Below are positions 18,854-28,043 of a stretch of 64,000 bases of DNA, one piece after another. The DNA is from CALDTK01 sp965213735. GTDB taxonomy: Bacteria > Bacteroidota > Bacteroidia > Chitinophagales > Saprospiraceae. Within the stretch, counting starts at the first letter, position 1. Each line of letters starts with the position of its first letter. A program made the position numbers and the translations under genes. A model generated the notes under the pieces. It ran no database searches. It saw nothing but the letters and a program-made list of their open reading frames with translations, and had not been told where the DNA came from. Where the stretch lies: NCBI GenBank assembly GCA_965213735.1, contig CBDCAB010000006.1, positions 1,736,001-1,800,000 on the forward strand, written 5' to 3'.

Positions 18854-19743
18854 GCAAAACGTGCTTTAAACCGAGCTAGTGGCAAGAGTGATTCGCCAGT
18901 TTTACGGTTAGTCATGTCCTCAATTTTTAAAAGCCCCTTACCGCAGACCACCACCGGCTGATGATTATCGAACCAGATCACTTTGCCAGGCTGCCGCAGC
19001 GGAATGTGGACGTCGTCTACGGCGCTGGCAGCATGCACAGTAGCATCGACCTCATCAACAGTACAGCGAGCACCTGCATAAGGAAAGCCAACAGCATCTA
19101 CAAAACGTTGAAGCGCAGGAGCATCCGATTGCCAGTCCATGCGGTAGTCTTGCTCATCGCGCCAAAGACTATAAGTCGCCTCCTCCTCTTGTTGCGCCCA
19201 ACTGGTTAGTGGTGCACCACTTGCTATCGCTTTGGCTATACGCACCGCGAGCTCTTGGTAACAGGTAGCCACTGCATCTATAGCCTCAGCCACACGCAAG
19301 GGATAAGTAACTTGAATGCTGGATTGATCTATAATTTCCCCTCGATCATATTCGGCACTCGCGAAGAGGGCGGTGACGCCGAGCTTGTTCTCACCCATGA
19401 TGAGACTATTAACCAGCGGTGCGAAACCTCGGTACTTTGGGAGAAGTGAATCGTGAAATACAATCAATTGGCCTGGCTCGTCATGGATCATCCACCGCCA
19501 CGAAATAGCAAAAGCATACCTGGCATCTTCAGCCACGGAGTTCTTGCGTTTGCGATAGTGCCAAGCAATATTATTCTCTCTACACAAGTCGCTTATCTCC
19601 TTGCTGTAGTCATTCTGTACCTGCTTATCCTTGCCAATCTCTACTTCACTGATCTCATCCTGTAGTTGATGCTGAATGAGCGCGCTGAGCACGAGATGAC
19701 CCTTTTTGGTCATGAGATAAAGTTTAATCTTTCCCATGAACAA
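18850..19743 (-). CDS. Sugar N-formyltransferase (Fmt/ArnA-like fold)
   Basis: 297 residues (or 295 from a second ATG). It should move a formyl group from N10-formyltetrahydrofolate to a nucleotide-linked amino sugar. The core motif is FHDSLLPKYRG with the active-site His at 97, and GVTALFAS.EYDRGEII with the expected Asp at 133. In ArnA/Fmt-type enzymes an Asn stands two residues before the His; here that position is Val95, so the catalytic triad appears altered. It is still closest to formyltransferases found beside WecE-type aminotransferases, some of which share the H-D-S-L-L-P form. It overlaps the genes on both sides (20 bp upstream, 4 bp downstream), consistent with one operon. Confidence 0.8.
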   Translation of the reverse strand: MFMGKIKLYLMTKKGHLVLSALIQHQLQDEISEVEIGKDKQVQNDYSKEISDLCRENNIAWHYRKRKNSVAEDARYAFAISWRWMIHDEPGQLIVFHDSLLPKYRGFAPLVNSLIMGENKLGVTALFASAEYDRGEIIDQSSIQVTYPLRVAEAIDAVATCYQELAVRIAKAIASGAPLTSWAQQEEEATYSLWRDEQDYRMDWQSDAPALQRFVDAVGFPYAGARCTVDEVDATVHAASAVDDVHIPLRQPGKVIWFDNHQPVVVCGKGLLKIEDMTNRKTGESLLPLARFKARFA

Positions 19744-20683
19744 CTATGTCTTCAATTATGTAAGTAGGTCGATCTTTAACTTGATCGTAGGCTTTGCCAA
19801 TGTAAAGTCCTATAACTCCTAGTACGAACATTATAAGCCCACCAATGAACCAAATCGAAATGATGAGACTGGTGTAACCTAGCACAGTAACTTGCCCCAT
19901 TAAGTACCTGGCAAGCATGACAACTCCAAAAATCGCGGAGATCAGTGAAATCCAAAATCCGAAGAAGATCGTGAGTCTTAAGGGCTTATCAGAAAATGCG
20001 ATGATATTGTTGCTCGCGAGTCGGAATAAGCTGCGCAAAGTGTAACTCGACTTGCCACTATTGCGCGACCCATGCTCCACATCAACGGCTATGGTAGGAA
20101 ATCCAACCCACTGAGACATCGTAGGGAAGTATCTAATCTTATCTTTCATAGCTAAAATGCTACGCACTACTGAAGCGTGATAGATTCCATAATTAGCTAT
20201 ACTTGCATCTTGCTTGGTATCAGTAAGATAGCCAAACACTTTGTAGAAAATACGTGATGACAGACGCTTCAGCCAGTTATCTGTGCGCTCAACGCGGCGT
20301 GCTAGGATAACCTTATAGCCATGCTGTGTCTGCTCGTAAAGTCGAGCAAATTGATCCGGGCGATCTTGCAAATCACAGTCGAGTACCACCACCCACTCGC
20401 CTCGACATTGAGCGAGGCCCGCCGTGATAGCATAGTGCTGCCCAAAATTGCGGCTCAGCTTTATGCCAATGACTTCAGGGTATGTATCCGCTGCTCTTTC
20501 TATTGCCTGCCAGGAAGCATCTGGACTGCCATCTTCAACGAGAATGATTTCAAAGCTAAGTCCAGCTAAGGAAGCATTATTGCGAATCTCGTTCACCAAA
20601 TCCTCAACTAAAGCCTCACCTCTATACACAGGACTCACAAAGCTTAAATCAACTGCATAGAGCTTAGACCGCTGATCGTTCAT
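19724..20683 (-). CDS. Family 2 glycosyltransferase (ArnC/DPM1-like, polyprenyl-phosphate)
   Basis: 319 residues from the ATG at 20683; longer in-frame starts add a low-complexity leader that does not match the family. The GT2 fold is clear: FVSPVYRGE at the start, VEDGSPD for nucleotide binding, VVLDCDLQDRP holding the DxD-like metal site, and the catalytic GHGSR-type stretch replaced by EHGSRNSGKSSYT. Two C-terminal membrane helices (about 235-305) match ArnC/GtrB enzymes, which attach a nucleotide sugar to undecaprenyl phosphate at the inner face. It is the first gene of the unit leading to formyltransferase, aminotransferase and GT-C-like protein. Confidence 0.9.
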   Translation of the reverse strand: MNDQRSKLYAVDLSFVSPVYRGEALVEDLVNEIRNNASLAGLSFEIILVEDGSPDASWQAIERAADTYPEVIGIKLSRNFGQHYAITAGLAQCRGEWVVVLDCDLQDRPDQFARLYEQTQHGYKVILARRVERTDNWLKRLSSRIFYKVFGYLTDTKQDASIANYGIYHASVVRSILAMKDKIRYFPTMSQWVGFPTIAVDVEHGSRNSGKSSYTLRSLFRLASNNIIAFSDKPLRLTIFFGFWISLISAIFGVVMLARYLMGQVTVLGYTSLIISIWFIGGLIMFVLGVIGLYIGKAYDQVKDRPTYIIEDIVVHGKD

Positions 20684-21138
20684 TTTGACATCAGGTTTCT
20701 GTGAGGCCGCCGGGTGCTCCTCCTCATCCGGGAGGTGCAACCGCCTGCCGCCACTACTCATCCGCATGTAACTGACGTTTAAGCCCCTCATACACAGTCT
20801 CACAACGCAAGCTCGCGTGCACCTGAACCTACTCCGGCAGAACCTGCCTCCAGAAGCCAGATTAACAGAAGAGTGTGGTTGATGCCAGTCGAGCAGCAGC
20901 GCCGAATCCTAGAATTTTGACGATGCCCCTGCGCCGGGGCAAGGTCGCGATTATTTCCGAGTTCACGTTAAGCCATCCTCGCCTACCCTCACCCTCGCGT
21001 CTAATTACAAGTCTAGCATCCAACCAGACAGGAGGTCCTAAATGGTCTAGCCACCCCTCACATATTAAACAAAAACAAAATATCTGGCACCCTTCTTGCC
21101 ATCCATGCGTAGAATCAAAAAATCTGAACCCCTCCACG
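20684..21138. other. Divergent intergenic region, 455 bp
   Basis: Lies between the divergent sugar operon and the TPR lipoprotein gene. It holds a small perfect hairpin (TGCCCC/GGGGCA at 20924-20941) and an AT-rich block (21060-21085) before the lipoprotein gene. ORFs here on either strand look like random extensions of the flanking genes. I see no exact TAnnTTTG element. Confidence 0.5.
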
Positions 21139-21885
21139 ATGCTCAAGCACATCCTCCCCCTCGGCCTCGGTGCCGCAATTGCCCTTGGTGCCTGCCAAAA
21201 CGCCTCCACCGTTACGCTCACCGCAGAAGAGCAGGCCGCTTGGTCTGATGCTTTTCAAACGCCAGCCAACCACGCCCTCGATATCCGTCTCTACGACCAG
21301 GGCAAGCGCATCGGCGACGCAGCCATCCAGTTTGACGCGCTCCACGCTATGCTGGCCAAAGAACCGAACAATACCGCCGTGATGGATAGCATGGCCGTGC
21401 TCTACTTCCAGAGCCGCATGTACGGTCCAAGTATGGTGCTCACTGATGACCTCATCCAAAAAGCACCTCAAGACCCACGCTACCTCGAGATGCGGGCCGT
21501 CTCCCAAAACAGCCTCGGCATGCTCGAAGATGCCCTCAGCAGCTACGAAAAACTCCTGGCCGTTGATCCTAATCCATACTACGCCTACCAAATCGCGACG
21601 CTCCAGTACGGCCTCAACCGCTTCGACCTGGCAGAAGCAAGTGTAGACAATATGCTCGCAGCCGACCTCGCTGGTGAAGACGTGAACATCAACGTCGCTG
21701 GCGGTCGCTCACAAACTGTCTCCATGAAAGCCGCCTTGCTCAACATCAAAGGTGTATTGCGCAAAGACGTGCACCAAGATCTCGAAGAGGCCAAGCAATA
21801 CTTCCAGCTGGCCATGGCTGAAACACCCAACTTCCAGCTCGCTGCCAATAACCTGCAGTTGCTCGAAAAGTCAGCGCCCAACTAG
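21139..21885 (+). CDS. TPR-repeat lipoprotein
   Basis: 248 residues from the ATG at 21139. A lipoprotein signal peptide ends at LGAC with the lipid-bearing cysteine at 19. The rest is helical, with three to four tetratricopeptide-like units: one around DSMAVLYFQSRMYGPSMVLTD, then AVSQNSLGMLEDALSSYEKLLAVDPNPYYAYQIATLQYGLNRFDLAEA, and a final unit near KQYFQLAMAETPNFQLAANN. TPR lipoproteins scaffold protein complexes in the periplasm; the partner is unknown. A strong hairpin terminator lies 41 bp downstream, so it is probably a single-gene transcript. Confidence 0.85.
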   Translation: MLKHILPLGLGAAIALGACQNASTVTLTAEEQAAWSDAFQTPANHALDIRLYDQGKRIGDAAIQFDALHAMLAKEPNNTAVMDSMAVLYFQSRMYGPSMVLTDDLIQKAPQDPRYLEMRAVSQNSLGMLEDALSSYEKLLAVDPNPYYAYQIATLQYGLNRFDLAEASVDNMLAADLAGEDVNINVAGGRSQTVSMKAALLNIKGVLRKDVHQDLEEAKQYFQLAMAETPNFQLAANNLQLLEKSAPN

Positions 21886-21925
21886 AAGAGACCTCCAATC
21901 TCCGTACCCGCACACTATGAAACTC

Positions 21926-21956
21926 AACCCGCGTCCTGGCAACAGGCGCGGGTTTT
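21926..21956 (+). terminator. Rho-independent terminator
   Basis: Perfect 8-bp arms AACCCGCG and CGCGGGTT enclose a 13-base loop and run into TTTT. It sits 41 bases after the TPR lipoprotein stop and about 70 bases before the next gene. It is the clearest terminator in the window. Confidence 0.8.
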
Positions 21957-22023
21957 GTGTTCGTATGGTGCGATTCTTGATATGTAAAAGGGTGCAACGT
22001 CACCTTCCTAGACAGTATCAGGT

Positions 22024-23520
22024 ATGAAAAGTATGCTCGCCGTAGCAAAGCTGATTTCGAGGCAGAAGCTCCGCAAACTCGACATTCTCACCGAAGATGT
22101 CCTCAATCCCAAAGCTTCCAAATTTCGCGAGCTCTACGATGCCCTCCAAGACGGGACTGTACGTAACGACCGAGAAGCGGCCCAACTCCTCTATGCTGCC
22201 GGACCTACCGATGCACGCTACCGCCAACTCAAGTCGAGGTTCCGCAAGCGACTGCTAAACACCCTATTCTTCGTCGACCAAAATCGGCCGCACCAAACCT
22301 CCTTCGACCAAACCTTTCACAATTGCCAGCGGGATTGGTCGCTCATCAATATCCTGCGTGCCAATGACGCCACTGACCCCGCTCAGGCCATGGCTAAGAG
22401 CTTACTTACCTGCTGCCAAAAGTTTGGCTTCTCCGAGCTGAGCGTCCAAGCCGCACGTTTTCTCGCCGACTATGCTGCACTTCACAATGATCATAAAGCA
22501 GTTACGCAACTCGAAGCTGTCATTGCTGAAAATGCTGCCACACTACAACTCGAACTAACGAGCGAAGGCCTACTCCGTCAGCTGAAGTTGCATCTCCGCC
22601 AGCACGAAGCGCAGCCCCAACTCGCTATTTGCGCCAACGAACTTCAAGAAATTGGTCAGCAACTCGATGCGCTGTCGGAGCAAACAGGCAGCCCGGTCGT
22701 TCACTTCGATGCCTTTGAAGGTTGGTGCATCATCAACAAAATTTCGGAGTTGCGGGAGGCCGTGGTCGCCGTTGTCTCGGAGGCCATCACCTTCTGTGAG
22801 CAGCACCCCCGCCAGATGCAAGAGCAACGGATGCGCTGCCTCCGCTTCGCCCAAGTTGCCGCCTTTATTGAGCTTCGAGATGCTGAGCGGGGACTCGCAG
22901 CGATTGATGCGCTCGACCTGCTCTACAAGCCCGGCACCGACACCTGGCAGGAAATTCGCCGCTATCACTGCGCCCTCTTGCTTGCCACAGATCAAGGAGC
23001 CAAAGCCGCCCGACTGGTTGCTGCAGTACAGCGCCACAAAAGCTTCGAACGGTTGGCAGCCTTCGAGCAGGAAAGTTGGCGAATATTCGCAGCACTAGCC
23101 TATGCGCTCGCTCCGTCAAAGACAGATTTTGATGTAGAAGCGTTTCTGCGACGCCAGCCCCATTTCGGTCGCGATCACCAACGCCTACACGCTTGGCGCA
23201 TGATGCTGACTGCACTGCTTTCGCTAAAACTTCGCCGTACTGCCGCAGCGGGCGATGCGGTGGGAGAATTGCGCAATCTCGCTGTGAAACACCTCGATGC
23301 CAAACAAGATGTCAGGTTTATCGCTGCCGCACAGGTGCTCTACCGCCTAGAGCGCAAACACTTCGCTGGTGACCTCGACCGAGTAGGTGAACGCTACCTA
23401 CACGACCTCACTTCAGTAGGTTTTCACGTAAGTGTGAGTGATGTACGCTTCGAACCTGTACCACTCGAAAAAATGCTTGAAGCCTTTGGTTTAGAAGTAG
23501 GCGGTGCGGTAGTGGCGTAG
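22024..23520 (+). CDS. Conserved-looking helical protein of unknown function
   Basis: 498 residues, cytoplasmic by composition, with no signal peptide or membrane segment. It is almost all alpha-helical, rich in Ala, Leu, Arg and Gln, with a basic stretch near residues 55-80 (RQLKSRFRKRLLNTLFF). The regular helix pairs suggest a TPR-like or helical-repeat fold, but no unit is clear enough to assign. It sits 30 bp upstream of cmk on the same strand and may be cotranscribed. I do not recognise the family. Confidence 0.7.
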   Translation: MKSMLAVAKLISRQKLRKLDILTEDVLNPKASKFRELYDALQDGTVRNDREAAQLLYAAGPTDARYRQLKSRFRKRLLNTLFFVDQNRPHQTSFDQTFHNCQRDWSLINILRANDATDPAQAMAKSLLTCCQKFGFSELSVQAARFLADYAALHNDHKAVTQLEAVIAENAATLQLELTSEGLLRQLKLHLRQHEAQPQLAICANELQEIGQQLDALSEQTGSPVVHFDAFEGWCIINKISELREAVVAVVSEAITFCEQHPRQMQEQRMRCLRFAQVAAFIELRDAERGLAAIDALDLLYKPGTDTWQEIRRYHCALLLATDQGAKAARLVAAVQRHKSFERLAAFEQESWRIFAALAYALAPSKTDFDVEAFLRRQPHFGRDHQRLHAWRMMLTALLSLKLRRTAAAGDAVGELRNLAVKHLDAKQDVRFIAAAQVLYRLERKHFAGDLDRVGERYLHDLTSVGFHVSVSDVRFEPVPLEKMLEAFGLEVGGAVVA

Positions 23521-23550
23521 CAAAGCGCGCGGCTCCTTAGCTTGCCGCTC

Positions 23551-24219
23551 ATGCCTATCACCATTGCCATTGATGGATTCTCCTCTTGCGGAAAGAGCAC
23601 ACTGGCCAAAGATGTAGCACGTCAGTTGGGCTATATCTACGTTGATTCGGGCGCCATGTACCGCGCCGTGACGCTACACTTCTTGCGCACGGGCACCTCA
23701 GTCGATGACGCAGGCGCAGTCGCTACCGCACTCTCTAATCTTGCGCTCAGCTTTCACAACGAAGGCACACACCAGCGAGTCGTACTCAATGGGTTTGTGG
23801 TGGATGAGGAGCTACGCAGCATGGAAGTCAACCAACTCGTCAGTCCTGTTGCCACCTTATCTAATGTGCGCGCCGCGCTTGTGCAGCAACAGCAACGCGT
23901 AGGAAGTTCTGGGGGAATAGTCATGGATGGTCGCGATATCGGCACGGTAGTCTTTCCCGATGCCGAACTCAAACTATTCGTCACCGCCGATACTGAAACC
24001 CGCGTAACTCGCCGCTTCGAAGAGCTAGAACGTATGAACCGGCCAACGCCACGGCTGCAAGTGCGCGAAAATCTCGCTTCCCGAGATCATATTGACTCCA
24101 CGCGTGAGGACAGCCCGCTGCGCAAAGCCGACGACGCAGTAGTGATTGATAATACCAACCTCCTACCCAGCGAGCAAGCAGCTATGGTAACAGCACTTGC
24201 CCGCCAGCGCGGTGGCTAA
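23551..24219 (+). CDS. cmk: Cytidylate kinase
   Basis: 222 residues, standard length. It phosphorylates CMP/dCMP with ATP. The P-loop is GFSSCGKST near the N-terminus, followed by YIYVDSGAMYRAVT (substrate site), VMDGRDIGTVVFPDAELKLF and the lid R-D-x-x-D-x-T-R-E-x-S-P-L motif (SRDHIDSTREDSPL). The ATG at 23551 is chosen over a TTG three codons upstream because it gives the usual MPITIAIDG beginning. It converges with the subtilase gene with only 2 bp between the stop codons. Confidence 0.97.
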   Translation: MPITIAIDGFSSCGKSTLAKDVARQLGYIYVDSGAMYRAVTLHFLRTGTSVDDAGAVATALSNLALSFHNEGTHQRVVLNGFVVDEELRSMEVNQLVSPVATLSNVRAALVQQQQRVGSSGGIVMDGRDIGTVVFPDAELKLFVTADTETRVTRRFEELERMNRPTPRLQVRENLASRDHIDSTREDSPLRKADDAVVIDNTNLLPSEQAAMVTALARQRGG

Positions 24220-24221
24220 TC

Positions 24222-27200
24222 CTACTGCACCACGAGCTGCACCACCGCAGCCGAATCATCATCTAAATCGAGTATGACGGTATAGGCGCCTTTCGGCAAA
24301 ACCCGTACATCGAAACTCGTACCTGCATTTACTCTCCCAGGAAAATGGGCAGCTAGTCTCCCCAAACCATCAAGAATGCGTACCTGGTAGATATTTCCCG
24401 TCTCCCCTTGCAGAGAAAACTGAGTGCTCACAGGATTGGGCAGTAGCCGTACATCTAAATCCACGAGCGTTGTCGTGCTCGAATTGCCAGGCTCCACAGC
24501 AATTAAGGTCTCACCGTACGACAGACACTCGTCTTCGTCGACAGCTGTGACGATAACTTCAAGCGGGCCAACTTCATCAGGTGTGTAGCGCTGGATGCTC
24601 GTCGCCGAGACAAATTGATCTTCGCCAATAAACCAACGGTAATCACTACCGGCATTCAAATTAGTCTCCATAAACACGAGTTCCTCAGCCACTGTGCCCA
24701 CACTGTCCGAGCTTGAAATAGCTAAGGTACTTGCCGTACGGGAAGAATCTGGCTCCACGCGCACTTCCACAAGAGGACAGCCATTGCCGTAGCCCAACTC
24801 CCAGTCAAAGAAAAAGCCACTTGCTCTGGAGGTTGAAAAATTGCCCTCAAGATTGAGCACCTCTATGCGGTCGGCGATGCTGGTGCCACGTATACGGTCA
24901 TTGAGATCGATACCCATGATATCGCCTGTACGGAAGCTTATCTCGTATTCTTTGCCTGCTTCAAGTTGGGCACCCACTTCCACGCGATTGACGCCCGCTA
25001 CTGCCGTAAACGAGGCACGACCGACGAGGGCTGTGGACTCTATGTCTGTAAAGTTGATCCTGATTCTGCCAGCCTCTTGAGCAATAATAGAAAAGCTACG
25101 AATCCGAACATCGCTCGTTGCACGGATAAGCATCACAAAATCTTCGACATCCTCAAAGGACAGATCAGCGGAATCTGGAAGTGGCGGGCCACCATGCACC
25201 ACAAATTCTGGCTGACCATAGTAAATGCCAGGCTCAGTGATGGCAGGAACAATAAATGGACCCTGTTGGAATGGATCGCCAGGGCCAATACCTGAAAATG
25301 TTGAGAAGTAGCTGACAACGGAGTCTGGTTGATTGTTTTCAAAAGCGAGCACCAATGGCGAACCTAAACACAGGTTGTCATCGAGATTATCGGTGAGCAA
25401 AGCGGCAGGCTCCAGTGGAGAAAGGTCAATTCTAATCACTCCGCCAAGATCGAGGCGCGGGTCGAGGACCTGTCCATTGGCACGTTCAATCTTCACCATC
25501 AAATCCTGTTCGCCGTCATCAGCCGATGATGCACTCACGGCCAGAGTAGTGTCTGCGCCTGGCTGGAGCATCACCTGCACACTGTCGTTGACCATCGACT
25601 GCTGGCCTATGCGATATTGGTATGCGATAGAGGTAATGAGCTCTGTGCCTTCGTTGCGCACAGTAACTGCAAACTCGACCTGCCCACCACACTGCTGCTC
25701 GGGTGCGGTGAGAGAAGTCGTCATGAGAGCTAAAGCAGGGAAATTTGGTGCTGCAGGAGTGTGTCCCTGATCGATGAGGTATTGGTAAGCTGCGTCAACA
25801 TCAATAATGCCTCGCCCGTAGGTATTGTCTTCACCCGGCACGCCAAGGTCGACAGCAGAAAAGTAGAGCGCGAGTTGTAGGTCTTCCCCAGCGAGAGTAG
25901 GAAAGGCTTCGTGCAGAAGCAAAACAGCGCCTGCGGTATGTGGGGCAGCCATACTCGTGCCGCTCTTGAGGCCATATTCCCCACCTGGTACGCAAGAACG
26001 CACGCTCTGTCCGGGAGCTGAGACTTCAGGTTTTATATCCAGAGGCATGCTGTCGCGAAAACATTTGGAAGGCCCCCGGCTCGAAAAGTCTGCGATGGGG
26101 TAACTCGGGTTGTTGCCATTGAGTGCACCTACCGTAAAAGCGTTGACTAGGCCTGCGTTGTAGTTGTGTGGAGGTGTTATCGTCATCGTATCAGGCCCAC
26201 TATTACCTGCTGAGAATACTACTGAGATACCAGCCGCCAGCAGGTTGTCGAGTACGATGGGGTAAGGATTGGCAGAGCCACATTCGGCAGAGCCCACACT
26301 CGGATCTTGCCAGGAATTGTTGATGACGGTAGGCCGATCATCATTTGTTGACGGGTCGCCGTCGGGATCGATGGCCCACTGAAAGGCCCCAATATTATCG
26401 ACGGTGCCGATGCCACACAGAATTCCTGCGCCAATCCAATGCGCACGCGGTGCTACTCCGATGGTGTCGTTGGTGGCGCGGTCGAGCCCGAGCATAGTGC
26501 CCGTCACGTGAGTACCGTGGTCCCCACAGTCGAAAGGCTCGGTAATGTTCGGATTGAAATCGTACCACCCGGTGCTGCGTCCGTCGAAGCCAGCATACTT
26601 GTGAGTAATCGCAGGGTGGTAAGGATCGACACCCGTATCAGCAGTAAAGGCCACGCCACCAAAGCCTAAATACCCACGAGCCCACATTTCGGTAGCTTTT
26701 ATCGCAGTGTGGCCTGGCTCGTGACCATTTGGCTGTACAAGTGCGACCTCCTCAGCATCCACCTTTTGTTCGGCTTGCCAAGGACTGTCATAAAAGACGG
26801 CGGCTACTTCCGGCATCGCAGCGATGGTGCGGATGGCGGCCTCATCAGCGCTAAAACCAACGAGGTTGACGATCCAGAGGGTACGGACATTGCTGATGCC
26901 AGGTAGTGCTTCAATGCGAGCGACGACAGGTTTTTGCGAAAGCTGATTGCTGCGCTTGAGCAGGCTCACCACGGCCTCTCCCCGAGCCCGCACATCTGCC
27001 TTGGCGCGTTTGCTCGCAGCCACAACGGCACGCACATTCGCTTGATCTTCGAGCAGCGCATAGGCACTTACTGCACCGCGGGTACGACTCAACTCCAGCT
27101 GTAGGGTCGGGTGAATCTTTTCCTCTACTGTCTGAGCAGATGCAAGGCTACAACTGAGCAAACACAAAGCAAGCACAGCCATTGCTGAAGATAAATATCG

Positions 27201-27245
27201 CTGGGAATCAATCATAGCCGGTAAGGTCGTGCGAATTGCAGACAT
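24222..27245 (-). CDS. Secreted subtilisin-family (S8) peptidase with T9SS sorting domain
   Basis: 1007 residues from the ATG at 27245, or 997 from the ATG at 27215, which gives a more usual signal peptide ending at ASA. An inhibitor-like propeptide spans about 40-160. The catalytic triad is visible: D203 (TADTGVD), H243 (DHGTHVTG) and S431 (SGTSMAAPH), with oxyanion Asn in SAGNSG. After the catalytic domain come about 350 residues of CARDB-like and PKD-like beta domains and a type A T9SS sorting domain (LLPNPVS... VRILDGLG... LPKGAYTV). It should be secreted to the surface or medium for protein breakdown. It is divergent from the DUF2064 gene with a 54-84 bp shared promoter region. Confidence 0.93.
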   Translation of the reverse strand: MSAIRTTLPAMIDSQRYLSSAMAVLALCLLSCSLASAQTVEEKIHPTLQLELSRTRGAVSAYALLEDQANVRAVVAASKRAKADVRARGEAVVSLLKRSNQLSQKPVVARIEALPGISNVRTLWIVNLVGFSADEAAIRTIAAMPEVAAVFYDSPWQAEQKVDAEEVALVQPNGHEPGHTAIKATEMWARGYLGFGGVAFTADTGVDPYHPAITHKYAGFDGRSTGWYDFNPNITEPFDCGDHGTHVTGTMLGLDRATNDTIGVAPRAHWIGAGILCGIGTVDNIGAFQWAIDPDGDPSTNDDRPTVINNSWQDPSVGSAECGSANPYPIVLDNLLAAGISVVFSAGNSGPDTMTITPPHNYNAGLVNAFTVGALNGNNPSYPIADFSSRGPSKCFRDSMPLDIKPEVSAPGQSVRSCVPGGEYGLKSGTSMAAPHTAGAVLLLHEAFPTLAGEDLQLALYFSAVDLGVPGEDNTYGRGIIDVDAAYQYLIDQGHTPAAPNFPALALMTTSLTAPEQQCGGQVEFAVTVRNEGTELITSIAYQYRIGQQSMVNDSVQVMLQPGADTTLAVSASSADDGEQDLMVKIERANGQVLDPRLDLGGVIRIDLSPLEPAALLTDNLDDNLCLGSPLVLAFENNQPDSVVSYFSTFSGIGPGDPFQQGPFIVPAITEPGIYYGQPEFVVHGGPPLPDSADLSFEDVEDFVMLIRATSDVRIRSFSIIAQEAGRIRINFTDIESTALVGRASFTAVAGVNRVEVGAQLEAGKEYEISFRTGDIMGIDLNDRIRGTSIADRIEVLNLEGNFSTSRASGFFFDWELGYGNGCPLVEVRVEPDSSRTASTLAISSSDSVGTVAEELVFMETNLNAGSDYRWFIGEDQFVSATSIQRYTPDEVGPLEVIVTAVDEDECLSYGETLIAVEPGNSSTTTLVDLDVRLLPNPVSTQFSLQGETGNIYQVRILDGLGRLAAHFPGRVNAGTSFDVRVLPKGAYTVILDLDDDSAAVVQLVVQ
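24288..24302 (-). repeat. Stem-swapped variant of the GNAA-loop word
   Basis: Minus strand reads GTTTTGCCGAAAGGC, GCC...GGC around a GAAA loop, near the 3' end of the subtilase gene. Confidence 0.55.
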
Positions 27246-27299
27246 ACTAAGTGTACTCGTGCTGCTATGTTATACAGCTGACGAAGTATCAAGATTATC

Positions 27300-27989
27300 A
27301 TGCACATTTGTGCCATCAGCTCCAAACGTCATACTGCTATTCTGCTTTTTGCGCGTACAGCCGAAGCCGAAGCCCATGTGCGGCGACTCAATGCTTTGGA
27401 TACGCGCAATGTGCAGGCGCATCAGTTGCTGCTCGATGATGTAGCTGCTAAAGCCCGCGCCACCGGCCGCACCGTGATCAGCATCACCGAAGCGGAGCAG
27501 CGCGGGGAGAATTTCGGCGAGCGCATTGCAGCCGCTGCTCAAGAAGTATTCCACCAGGGCTTTGAGCACCTCATCATCATTGGCTCAGACTCGCCGGGGA
27601 TGCGCCAGTCGGACCTCGATGCGGCCATCGAGGCTGTCGAGCGCGGCAGTGCTGTGCTCGGTCAAGATTTTCGGGGAGGGGCTTATATCATTGGCCTTCA
27701 AGCCAGCTCGTTTGATGCCACCGCCTTCGCGCAACTCCCCTGGTGCACCAATATGCTGGCGCAACAACTGCTTGCCACGTTTGCGGAGGCCGACCTTTTG
27801 CCAGCTCGCAGCGATTTGGCGAGTGTGCGTGATTGGCAAGCCCTCGTGGCTCGTTTGAGCGGATTGAGAAGGTGGTCGATCTTCGCTGCCCCTATCGCTC
27901 CACAGCGTGCAGTAGGAGCTAGCATGTGGATGGGCGAGCGTAGTTTTGGCGAAAGCCGCAACACTCGAGGGCCGCCAAGCGTGCAGTAA
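27300..27989 (+). CDS. DUF2064 glycosyltransferase-like protein (TIGR04282 type)
   Basis: 229 residues. DUF2064 proteins have a GT-A/nucleotidyltransferase-like fold. The start ICAISSKRHTAILLFARTAEAEA, the IGSDSPGMRQSDLDAAIEA metal-site region and the VLGQDFRGGAYIIGL segment fit the family once called transferase 1, rSAM/selenodomain-associated. That family often neighbours ArsS, and ArsS lies 8 kb downstream here, so a role in arsenosugar-type or related sugar chemistry is plausible but inferred. The typical N-terminal Lys-rich motif is partly changed. SusC starts 54 bp downstream. Confidence 0.8.
   Translation: MHICAISSKRHTAILLFARTAEAEAHVRRLNALDTRNVQAHQLLLDDVAAKARATGRTVISITEAEQRGENFGERIAAAAQEVFHQGFEHLIIIGSDSPGMRQSDLDAAIEAVERGSAVLGQDFRGGAYIIGLQASSFDATAFAQLPWCTNMLAQQLLATFAEADLLPARSDLASVRDWQALVARLSGLRRWSIFAAPIAPQRAVGASMWMGERSFGESRNTRGPPSVQ
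27943..27956 (+). repeat. GNAA-loop 14-mer, copy 5 (N=A)
   Basis: Exact copy near the 3' end of the DUF2064 gene, sense direction, coding S-F-G-E-S. Confidence 0.85.
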
Positions 27990-28043
27990 ACCCTCCTCGG
28001 TACGCACCTTCTCCCTCCCCTATTTGGCCGTTTTACGCTCCTC

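Noticed and set aside
20875..21138. N-terminal extension of the TPR lipoprotein
   Set aside because: The extension contains no domain, and the inner ATG at 21139 gives a textbook lipoprotein signal peptide.
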